Source: Paenarthrobacter ureafaciens (GTDB lineage Bacteria; Actinomycetota; Actinomycetes; Actinomycetales; Micrococcaceae). From it: DNA of 64,000 nt. The notes under the pieces were generated by a model. It made no database searches. It worked only from the letters and a program-made list of their open reading frames with translations, and was not told the DNA's origin. How positions within the stretch are numbered: the first letter of the stretch is position 1; every line of letters starts with the position of its first letter. The stretch covers positions 624,109 through 688,108 of the forward strand of contig NZ_SBHM01000006.1 in the NCBI RefSeq assembly GCF_004028095.1, written 5' to 3'. This document shows positions 7,393 to 13,982 of this stretch, piece after piece. The translations under genes were made by a program, and so were the position numbers.

Positions 7393-9081
7393 CTACTTGG
7401 CGGCGTCGAGCGTAACGTCGACTTCCTGTGACTGGCCGTTGCGTTCGATGGTGACCTTGACCTTGGCACCGGCCGGCTGTTCGCGGACGGCGGCAGTCAG
7501 CTGGTTGGGGTCGCTGATGGCGTAGTCGCCGAACTTGGTGACGACGTCCCCTACCTTGATGCCGGCCTTGGCGGCCGCCGAGTCCGCGGTCACTGAAGCG
7601 ACTTCTGCGCCCACCGAGAAACCGGAATTGCCGCCCGTGGACGACTTTGACCTGACCGACACGCCAAACTGTCCGTGGCTGGCCTTCCCGTTGTCGATGA
7701 TTTCCTGGGCAATCCGCTTCGCGTGGTTGATCGGCACACTGAACCCAACACCGATGTTGCCGGTCGAAGAATCGGAATTGCCGCTGCCAGCCGAGGCGAT
7801 GGCGACGTTGACGCCGATGATCTCGCCCTTGCTGTTGACCAAGGCGCCGCCGGAGTTGCCCGGATTGATGGCGGCGTCCGTCTGGATCACGTTGATGGCA
7901 ATCGATCCCTCGTTCGCCGAGCGCTGGCTCTGGCCGCCGTTCGGCGGAGCGAACTGGAAGCCCTCGTCGTTGCCCTGGCTGTTGTCCGGCCCGTCCTCGG
8001 GAACGGCGGAAGAGGCAACGCTGATGGTCCGGTTGAGCGTTGAGACAATACCGTCGGTCACCGTGCCGGTGAGTCCAAGCGGCGAACCGATCGCGACGGC
8101 GGTGTCCCCCACGTTGATCTTGGAGGAATCACCCAGCGTGGCCGGCACCAGCCCGGAGGCGTCGGATACCTTGATGACCGCGAGATCGGACAGCGGGTCA
8201 GTGCCCACGATCGTGGCCTTCATGACCTTGCCGTCACTGGTACGAACTTCGATCGCGGCGTTGGACGTAGCGCCGTCCAGCGTCACCACATGGGTGTTGG
8301 TCAGGATGTGGCCCTGGTCATCAATGATGATGCCTGAGCCCGTGCCACCTTCATTACCGCTGGTGGCCTTGATGGTGACAACGCTGGGTGACGCCTTTGC
8401 GGCAGCAGCCGTAATGACGTTGACGTCGTCCTTGTTGTTCACGATCAGGGTGCTGGACTGGCCGCTGCTGGAGGACGCCGTGGCAGGCTCATCCATCAGC
8501 GCACTGGTACCAGCCACCACTCCGCCGCCCACGAGGCCCGCTGCCAGGATGCTGGCAACCAGCGTCCCGACGCCGAAGACCGGCTTGGCCTTCGTTTTCC
8601 CGGAGGGCTGCTGGCCAGGGGCGTGGTAAGTGCCTTGGCCCTGCTGTGCGTGGCTGCTGTTTGGGTCGTGGCCGCCGGTGGACTGTGCGCCGTAGAACGG
8701 GTGGCGCTGGGGGTACTCGGGCCGTTGCCCGGTAGCTGGGTAGCCTCCGCCGTACGGGGCCCGGTCCGAATGCTGGTAGCCTCCGGGCTGCGCTTGGCCG
8801 TGTTGGGGTTGACTGTGCTGTGACTGGCTTGTTTGGGGCTGGCCGTGCTGAGCCTGTCCGTATTGGGGCTGGGCGAACTGCGGGCCGGCGGCGGGGCGGC
8901 CTCCCTCGGCGCCCGGCTGGAACGCCGGCAAGGGGGCAGTGGGCTGGGCAGGAGCTCCGTAGCCGGAGCCGGCTGCGGGTTGCTGCCGGGTGGGGTTGGC
9001 ATCGGAAGTGCCCGTACCGTCCCGTGGCGCCGAAGGCTCGCGGTTCTCCGGTGCATTTCCCTGAGCTGGGTTCTCCGTCAT
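7393..9081 (-). CDS. Membrane-anchored HtrA/DegP-type serine protease with PDZ domain
   Basis: This 562-residue protein has a long cytoplasmic N-terminus (1-165) that is extremely rich in Gln, Pro, Gly and His. One transmembrane segment (about 168-192) follows, then an extracytoplasmic trypsin-like domain. The catalytic triad is visible as His264 (TNTHVV), Asp299 (SDLAVIK) and Ser410 (NPGNSGGAL). A PDZ domain occupies roughly 470-560 (AGIKVGDVVTKFG). HtrA proteases degrade or refold damaged envelope proteins. A Gly/Asn/Gln-rich insert (about 355-395) sits within the protease domain. ATG 9081 has GAAAGGA upstream. It is divergent from the TPM-domain gene, so the shared intergenic region may couple envelope-stress control. 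Confidence 0.93.
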   Translation of the reverse strand: MTENPAQGNAPENREPSAPRDGTGTSDANPTRQQPAAGSGYGAPAQPTAPLPAFQPGAEGGRPAAGPQFAQPQYGQAQHGQPQTSQSQHSQPQHGQAQPGGYQHSDRAPYGGGYPATGQRPEYPQRHPFYGAQSTGGHDPNSSHAQQGQGTYHAPGQQPSGKTKAKPVFGVGTLVASILAAGLVGGGVVAGTSALMDEPATASSSSGQSSTLIVNNKDDVNVITAAAAKASPSVVTIKATSGNEGGTGSGIIIDDQGHILTNTHVVTLDGATSNAAIEVRTSDGKVMKATIVGTDPLSDLAVIKVSDASGLVPATLGDSSKINVGDTAVAIGSPLGLTGTVTDGIVSTLNRTISVASSAVPEDGPDNSQGNDEGFQFAPPNGGQSQRSANEGSIAINVIQTDAAINPGNSGGALVNSKGEIIGVNVAIASAGSGNSDSSTGNIGVGFSVPINHAKRIAQEIIDNGKASHGQFGVSVRSKSSTGGNSGFSVGAEVASVTADSAAAKAGIKVGDVVTKFGDYAISDPNQLTAAVREQPAGAKVKVTIERNGQSQEVDVTLDAAK

Positions 9082-9414
9082 GGGGGTGTCCTTTCGTTCT
9101 GACCTACCTCAACTATGGACCCGTTGACTGGAACAATTTCGGACGTTTGCTGGGAGCTTACTGAAAGGCCACTTTCCTTCCCGGGAACACGCTGTCCCCA
9201 CCGGCGCTGAAGGCTTCAACGCGCGGAACTTCGGGGTTTCTCCTGTATTTCGCTGGTGGCATATTCAGCCCTGTGGACGGGGTATGGGGTGCACCATAGA
9301 ATCAAGAGGAATTGCCACAGCGACCTGCGGCTTTACACCATGCGTGGGGGCGCTGAGCATTCTGTGACGATTGGTTCGCCCTGTTCCAGTCGCAGACGTG
9401 CTGAAGGGTTGCAC
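9082..9414. other. Divergent intergenic region between htrA and the TPM-domain gene
   Basis: These 333 bp hold no convincing gene. The frame open from 9256 lacks a ribosome site and encodes no signal peptide until ATG 9415. The region must carry both divergent promoters. A GGAAC element at 9225 resembles the -35 of ECF-sigma promoters, but I cannot identify a matching -10 with confidence. No hairpin terminator or riboswitch was seen. Confidence 0.5.
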
Positions 9415-11457
9415 ATGCGGTCAATAGTGAAACGTGTACTCGCCGTGATTGGCGTGGCTGGAGTGCTGGCCCTCCCGGCCGGCTCGGCCTGGGCTGCGGA
9501 CCCGGTCACCATTCCATCCGGCACAAACATCGTCGATGACGCCAACGTCCTTGGCAGCCGGAAGGGCGAGGTCCAGGACGCCATTCAGAAGACGCTCAAG
9601 GACCACAAGTACAACCTCTACGTGGTGACGGTTAACTCCTTCGAGAACCCCTCCGATCCCAAGGCCTGGGGCGAGGCCGTGGCCGAGAAGAAGCAGATGG
9701 GCAAGGCGGACGTCGTCCTGGCGATATCGACTGCCGGCCAGTACTACTTCGCCCCGAATTCCCAGAGCTCTATCTACTCCAAGCGCACCAACATCACACA
9801 GAATGCCATTGTCGCGAACCTTGCCGGCGGCAAGAAGGACTACGCCCAGGCAGCCATTGACACCGCAGCCGCCATCGGCGACGCCGCCGGCGGCGGAAGC
9901 GGCACCGTTCCCAGTGGCAACAGCGGAGCCGGCGTCCTGGTGGGAGTCGGCGCTGTGGCCGTCGCCGGTGCTGGAACCTACCTGTACCTGCGGAATCGGC
10001 GCAAAAAGGCCGGCCAGTCTTCCGACGCCGGCTATGGTCCCCAGAGCGGGCAGCTGGACCCCTTGGCAGGCCTCAGCATCCCCGAGCTTCGCCAAAAGAG
10101 CGGATCGCTGCTGATCGAGGCGGATGACGCCATCAAGTCCAGCGAGCAGGAACTCGGTTTTGCGCAGGCACAGTATGGCGATGCAGCCATCGGCAACTTC
10201 ACCAAGGCCTTGCAGGAAGCCAAGAACCACATGACGGAGTCGTTCAAGCTGCAGCAGCAGCTCGACGACCATATCCCCGACACCGAGGAACAGCAGCGGA
10301 GCTGGCTCGGCGAGATCATCCGTCGTTCCGAGGCCGCGCTGGCCTCCCTCCGTGACCAGAAAGCCGATTTCGATTCACTTCGCGAACTGGAGAAGAACGC
10401 TCCCCAGGCACTCGCGGCAGTAACGAACGGGGCACGGGAAGCGGACGCACGAATTGCCAGCGCCGAACAGTCTCTCGAGGCTCTTCGGACAAAGTACGCG
10501 GACTCCGCGTCGGCGCAGGTTTCCGACAACATCCTGCAGGCCAAGGAGCGGCTCGCGTTCGTCCAGAACGCGGCGGCAACAGCCCAGGAGAAACTCGCTT
10601 CCGGCGAAAACAGCCTTGCTGCTGTTGCGGTGCGCGCCGCCGAAGAGAGCCTTCATCAGACCAACGTGCTGATCGACGCGATCTCCAAGACCGCCGGCAG
10701 CCTGGACGAAGCCCGGAACTCGCTCGAAAGCGCCGTGGCCGAAACCAGCCAGGACCTGGCGCAGGCAAGGGCAATGATCCAGTCCGGACAGCACCCCGAG
10801 CTCGCCGGACCGGTAGCTGGCGTTGAAGCAGCCCTGGCGCAGGTCAAGAATGAAATCAGCAGCGGAAAGATCGATCCCATCGCAACCCTGACGCGGGTGG
10901 AAACGGCGCATCAGGCCCTGGACCAGGCCCTCTCCGGCATCCGGGACCAACAGGAACAGGCGCGCCGCGCACAGTCCTCGTTGCAGCAGACCATCATGGC
11001 TGCCCAAGCCCAGATCAGTGCAACCAGCGACTACATCACCGCACGCCGCGGTGGGGTCGGCACCGAGGCACGCACCCGGCTGGCAGAGGCCCAACGGAAC
11101 CTGGATTACGCATTGTCCATCTCCCGCAATGATCCCGTCACTGCACTGACCTACGCACAGCAGGCACACTCGCTCGCGGCGCAGGCGGCACAGTTGGCAC
11201 AGGCCGACGTCGACCACTTCGGCTACGCCGACCAGGGCTACGGCCGTGGCGGCATGTTCGGAGGCGGCGGAGGCGGCGGCGGACTTGGCGGCGCCATCCT
11301 GGGTGGCATCCTGATCAACTCCATCCTCAACGGCGGAGGCGGCGGATGGGGCGGTGGCCACAGCGACGGCGGCGGAGGAGGCTTCTTCGGTGGCGACTCC
11401 GGCGGCGGATGGGGCGGCGGAGGCGACTTCGGCGGAGGCGACTCCGGCAGCTTCTAG
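9415..11457 (+). CDS. TPM-domain membrane protein with coiled coils and Gly-rich tail
   Basis: This is a 680-residue exported protein. A Sec signal peptide ends near AWAADP (about residue 27). The TPM domain follows (IVDDANVLG, YNLYVVTVNSF, ADVVLAIS), the fold found in thylakoid phosphatase TLP18.3 and YgcG. A transmembrane segment at about 170-193 is followed by basic residues (LRNRRKK). Next come roughly 400 residues of Ala/Glu/Gln-rich helices likely to form coiled coils. The tail from about 620 is almost pure Gly with Trp, Phe and Asp. ATG 9415 has GAAGGG upstream. pspA is 122 bp downstream on the same strand, suggesting a joint role in membrane integrity. Its biochemical function is not established. 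Confidence 0.85.
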   Translation: MRSIVKRVLAVIGVAGVLALPAGSAWAADPVTIPSGTNIVDDANVLGSRKGEVQDAIQKTLKDHKYNLYVVTVNSFENPSDPKAWGEAVAEKKQMGKADVVLAISTAGQYYFAPNSQSSIYSKRTNITQNAIVANLAGGKKDYAQAAIDTAAAIGDAAGGGSGTVPSGNSGAGVLVGVGAVAVAGAGTYLYLRNRRKKAGQSSDAGYGPQSGQLDPLAGLSIPELRQKSGSLLIEADDAIKSSEQELGFAQAQYGDAAIGNFTKALQEAKNHMTESFKLQQQLDDHIPDTEEQQRSWLGEIIRRSEAALASLRDQKADFDSLRELEKNAPQALAAVTNGAREADARIASAEQSLEALRTKYADSASAQVSDNILQAKERLAFVQNAAATAQEKLASGENSLAAVAVRAAEESLHQTNVLIDAISKTAGSLDEARNSLESAVAETSQDLAQARAMIQSGQHPELAGPVAGVEAALAQVKNEISSGKIDPIATLTRVETAHQALDQALSGIRDQQEQARRAQSSLQQTIMAAQAQISATSDYITARRGGVGTEARTRLAEAQRNLDYALSISRNDPVTALTYAQQAHSLAAQAAQLAQADVDHFGYADQGYGRGGMFGGGGGGGGLGGAILGGILINSILNGGGGGWGGGHSDGGGGGFFGGDSGGGWGGGGDFGGGDSGSF

Positions 11458-11579
11458 GCAACACAAACTGGTTCCCGCCACCACGAACCAGGTGGGCCCC
11501 TGGCCCCATTCACCTAAGCGGTACAACAACTGATCACTGATTTCAGTGGCTTCCACTGAGCAGGACGAAAGGCAACACC

Positions 11580-12368
11580 ATGGTTAAGCAGTCCATTTTC
11601 GGTCGGATCGCACAGCTCGCCAAGGCAAACATCAACTCTTTGCTGGACCAGGCTGAGGATCCGCAGAAAATGCTGGACCAGATGGTCCGCGACTACACGA
11701 ACAATATTGCCGAGGCCGAGTCCGCAGTGGCACAAACCATCGGCAATCTCCGGATGCTGCAGGCCGACTACAACGAGGACGTCAAGAACGCCCAGGACTG
11801 GGGCAACAAGGCGCTGGCCGCCTCCCGCAAGGCCGACGAATACCGCGCTTCCGGTGACACCGTGGATGCCGAGAAGTTTGACAACCTCGCCAAGGTTGCC
11901 ATCCAGCGCCAGATGGCAGCCGAGTCCGAGGCCAAGGCAGCGGAGCCGAGCATCGCTTCGCAGACCGAGGTGGTGGACAAGCTCAAGAGCGGCCTTGACC
12001 AGATGAAGAACAAGCTGAACCAGCTCACCGCCAAGCGCAACGAGTTGGTAGCCCGTTCCAAAACCGCAGCCGCACAGTCCCAGGTCCACGACGCCCTCAA
12101 GAGCATCGACATCATGGACCCCACCAGCGAAGTGGGCCGTTTCGAAGAGAAGATCCGCCGCGAGGAGGCCAAGGTCCTCGGTCAGCAGGAACTGGCTGCC
12201 TCCAGCCTCGACGCACAGTTCAACCAGCTCGAAGATCTGGGAGAGCAGACTGAGATTGAAGCACGCCTGGCAGCCCTCAAGTCCGGTGGCAGCAAGCCTG
12301 CCATTGGAAGCGGCGCCCCCGCCTCCAGCGGTGTAACCATCGACGAAGCAGATTTCGACAAGCTCTGA
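11580..12368 (+). CDS. pspA: PspA/IM30 (phage shock protein A) family protein
   Basis: This is a 262-residue, almost entirely alpha-helical protein. It begins with the IM30 signature (SIFGRIAQLAKANINSLLDQ and EDPQKMLDQMVRDY), and long coiled-coil helices continue to about residue 220. A flexible Gly/Ser-rich C-terminus ends in TIDEADFDKL. PspA proteins assemble as ESCRT-III-like rods on stressed cytoplasmic membrane. The start ATG 11580 has GGACGAAAGG upstream. No PspBC or PspF homologue is nearby, as is usual in actinobacteria; the neighbours are the TPM-domain protein and HtrA instead. A hairpin terminator follows at 12403. Confidence 0.93.
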   Translation: MVKQSIFGRIAQLAKANINSLLDQAEDPQKMLDQMVRDYTNNIAEAESAVAQTIGNLRMLQADYNEDVKNAQDWGNKALAASRKADEYRASGDTVDAEKFDNLAKVAIQRQMAAESEAKAAEPSIASQTEVVDKLKSGLDQMKNKLNQLTAKRNELVARSKTAAAQSQVHDALKSIDIMDPTSEVGRFEEKIRREEAKVLGQQELAASSLDAQFNQLEDLGEQTEIEARLAALKSGGSKPAIGSGAPASSGVTIDEADFDKL

Positions 12369-12402
12369 TCACTGCCTCGGGTCACTGATCACTGAGTCGA
12401 GT

Positions 12403-12438
12403 AACTGGCCGGTCCTCTAAGGGCCGGCCAGTTTTGCT
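12403..12438 (+). terminator. Rho-independent terminator after pspA
   Basis: A GC-rich hairpin (arms AACTGGCCGGTCC and GGGCCGGCCAGTT, one wobble pair, 5-nt loop) is followed by a T-rich run TTTTGCTT. It lies 35 bp after the pspA stop and in front of the convergent GntR gene. Confidence 0.85.
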
Positions 12439-12478
12439 TAACGCCGGGATGATTGGGCTCCCTACCCGCCGCGCGTGC

Positions 12479-13285
12479 TCAGGGAACCGGAAACGCTGCC
12501 GGGTCCGTCGTGGGCCGGGCCGGGGCCGCTTCGGTGGCCACCTCGGCCCGGATCTCAAAACCGTTGGGATGGAAGTACGTCACAGTGCACTCCAGGACTT
12601 CGTCATCGGCACCCAGGGTGGTCCTCTCAAGCCGCGGCACTACCGGGAACTCCCGCACATTCAGGGCGTCAGCAAGGTGCTCGGGCGGTGCGTGCATGGT
12701 CACGGTGATCTCGGCCCGTTGCAGGGGTTTCAAGGTCCTGTCCTGGATCACCTGGTAGATGGAGTTCCGTTCTGCGTCAGCAAGGCTGATGTGCCGGCCG
12801 ATATGGGACGGGATGAAGATTTCCGCTATGGCGTAGGGCCATCCTCCGCTGGAGTAGGAACGGCGGATGACCAGGACAAGGTTGTCCGCGGAGACGAGCT
12901 TGGCAGGGACGGTGTTGTCTTTTTCCATCCACTTGTACTCGATCAACCCCTTCACCGTTTTCATCCCGGCAGCCGTGAAGGTCTCCATGAAAGGGGCCAG
13001 CCGGTTGAGCATGCGGGCAGGGCGCTGCGCCATGACGAATGTTCCCTTGCCCTGGCGGCGTACAAGGAGCCCCTTGGCTACGAGGGTTTCCATGGCCTTC
13101 CTAACGGTGGTCCGGCTGATTCCGTACTCTTCCATCAGCGACTCCTCCGTGGGAATCCTCGCACCCGGTTCCAGGCGGCTGACGTGGTCCGCCAGGACAT
13201 CGGCCACCTGTTGGTACACGGCCACGGGACTGTTCCGCTCCAGGACCTGGCCCTCAAGCTTTTGTGTGAAGTCTTCTTCGACCAT
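12479..13285 (-). CDS. GntR-family transcriptional regulator with UTRA domain
   Basis: This 268-residue protein has an N-terminal winged helix-turn-helix (residues 22-88: AVYQQVADVLADHV, GARIPTEESLMEEYGIS, RTTVRKAMETL, RRQGKGTFV), diagnostic of the HutC/FarR subfamily of GntR. A C-terminal UTRA ligand-binding domain (about 110-255) follows. The effector cannot be deduced. It is convergent with pspA and stands alone, and no sugar or amino-acid catabolic operon is adjacent, so the targets are elsewhere or it regulates itself. ATG 13285 was chosen. It is separated from the tRNA gene upstream by a strong terminator at 13370. Confidence 0.9.
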   Translation of the reverse strand: MVEEDFTQKLEGQVLERNSPVAVYQQVADVLADHVSRLEPGARIPTEESLMEEYGISRTTVRKAMETLVAKGLLVRRQGKGTFVMAQRPARMLNRLAPFMETFTAAGMKTVKGLIEYKWMEKDNTVPAKLVSADNLVLVIRRSYSSGGWPYAIAEIFIPSHIGRHISLADAERNSIYQVIQDRTLKPLQRAEITVTMHAPPEHLADALNVREFPVVPRLERTTLGADDEVLECTVTYFHPNGFEIRAEVATEAAPARPTTDPAAFPVP

Positions 13286-13369
13286 TGGCCCTTCCCGGCG
13301 ATCGGCGCGCCCAGCTGTTCGGGAATCGATGCTAGCACCGCATCAGGACGGTGCTGGATACGCATAAAC

Positions 13370-13407
13370 AAAAGATCCGGACCAGTGATTTCTGATCCGG
13401 ATCTTTT
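13370..13407 (-). terminator. Terminator of the first tRNA-fMet gene
   Basis: Reading leftward from the tRNA, an inverted repeat with 12-nt arms (AAAAGATCCGGA and its complement) around a short loop ends in a run of T. It starts 6 bp past the tRNA 3' end. Because the arms are A- and T-flanked it could also terminate rightward transcription. Confidence 0.85.
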
Positions 13408-13413
13408 CTCCAG

Positions 13414-13487
13414 TTGCGGGGACAGGATTTGAACCTGTGACCTCTGGGTTATGAGCCCAGCGAGCTACCGAACTGCTCCACCCCGCG
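13414..13487 (-). tRNA. Initiator tRNA-fMet (CAT), copy 1
   Basis: This is a 74-nt tRNA without encoded CCA. The anticodon CAT is at 13453-13451. It is the initiator rather than elongator tRNA-Met: position 1 (C) is mismatched with position 72 (A), and the anticodon stem ends in three consecutive G:C pairs (GGG/CCC), both initiator hallmarks. The acceptor (GCGGGG/CCCCGC), D arm and T arm (GGTTCAAATCC) are intact. A possible -10 (TATTGT on the minus strand) is at 13504-13499. The second copy at 13714 is identical across all 74 nt. Confidence 0.97.
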
Positions 13488-13669
13488 TCGCTCAAACAAC
13501 AATACCCTAAGCGGCAGGGTGCTGATGACCATATAGCCCCGGAGTGCCCGAGATCACGTCGCGGATCTGCGTCCGCGAAAAATATGCGGTCACAAAATAA
13601 TTCGGGGTTCATGAAAATATGCGGGCCGCTAACCCCAAACATGGGGTCCAAAAAACCCCCGGGGAAAAC

Positions 13670-13706
13670 AGAAAGTCCGGATCAGTAAAACTGATCCGGA
13701 CTTTCT
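13670..13706 (-). terminator. Perfect 17-bp hairpin terminator of the second tRNA-fMet gene
   Basis: The sequence is a flawless inverted repeat with 17-nt arms (arm AGAAAGTCCGGATCAGT) around a 3-nt AAA loop (plus strand). It begins 7 bp past the tRNA 3' end. On the minus strand it ends in TTTCT followed by GTTTT, as expected for an intrinsic terminator. Confidence 0.9.
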
Positions 13707-13713
13707 TCTCCAG

Positions 13714-13787
13714 TTGCGGGGACAGGATTTGAACCTGTGACCTCTGGGTTATGAGCCCAGCGAGCTACCGAACTGCTCCACCCCGCG
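13714..13787 (-). tRNA. Initiator tRNA-fMet (CAT), copy 2
   Basis: This is identical in sequence to the gene at 13414-13487 and lies exactly 300 bp from it. It has the same CAT anticodon, C1:A72 mismatch and three G:C pairs at the base of the anticodon stem, so it is also an initiator. It has its own promoter (TTGGAC, 17 nt, TAATGT) and its own terminator, so the copies are separate transcription units rather than one precursor. Confidence 0.97.
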
Positions 13788-13798
13788 TCGCACCAACA

Positions 13799-13827
13799 AC
13801 ATTACCGTCCGCGGACCGGCAGTCCAA
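13799..13827 (-). promoter_or_regulatory. Promoter of tRNA-fMet copy 2
   Basis: On the minus strand TTGGAC (13827-13822) and TAATGT (13804-13799) are separated by exactly 17 nt, a good housekeeping-sigma promoter. The predicted start is 5-7 nt downstream of the -10, a few bases before the mature tRNA 5' end at 13787. Copy 1 has a -10-like TATTGT at the same distance but a poorer -35. Confidence 0.7.
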
Positions 13828-13891
13828 ATCCTGGAGCCGTGATGTGCGTCTCCCCTGACCGGGAGCCCAGCGCCAGTCTCCTGTAAACGCT

Positions 13892-13932
13892 TCGGCACAG
13901 GCTTCCTTAAGAATCGGCACAGGCTTCCTTAA
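13892..13932. repeat. Tandem 19-bp direct repeat, 22-bp period
   Basis: The 19-mer starting TCGGCACAGGCTTCC occurs at 13892-13910 and 13914-13932 with no mismatch, separated by 3 nt. It lies between the tRNA-fMet promoter region and the terminator of the UPF0182 gene. It is not a hairpin and no protein is encoded. It may be a recent slippage duplication; its function is unknown. Confidence 0.7.
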
Positions 13933-13966
13933 AAAGCGGTGCCCGCTCGTGGTGGGAGCGGGCACC
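13931..13966 (-). terminator. Terminator after the UPF0182 gene
   Basis: On the minus strand the perfect 11-bp stem GGTGCCCGCTC/GAGCGGGCACC with a 7-nt loop is followed by GCTTTTT. It begins 16 bp past the stop codon of the UPF0182 gene. Confidence 0.9.
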
Positions 13967-13982
13967 GGCCTTGCTATACAGA

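Noticed and set aside
7535..8629. 364-codon open frame opposite htrA
   Set aside because: It lies entirely within the htrA coding region, whose catalytic triad and PDZ domain are obvious; the opposite frame is a high-GC artefact.
9082..9414. ECF-type promoter with GGAAC at 9225
   Set aside because: No matching -10 at a proper spacing could be defined, so it is not listed as a promoter.
10375..11556. 393-codon minus-strand frame opposite the TPM-domain gene
   Set aside because: It is Ala/Val/Cys-rich and a mirror of the Gly-rich and Gln-rich coding strand; it has no start signal.
13370..13706. Closely spaced repeats around the tRNAs as a CRISPR array or attachment site
   Set aside because: The repeats are tRNA genes with terminator hairpins, not uniform direct repeats with spacers. 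No integrase or phage gene is nearby, so there is no evidence for an att site.
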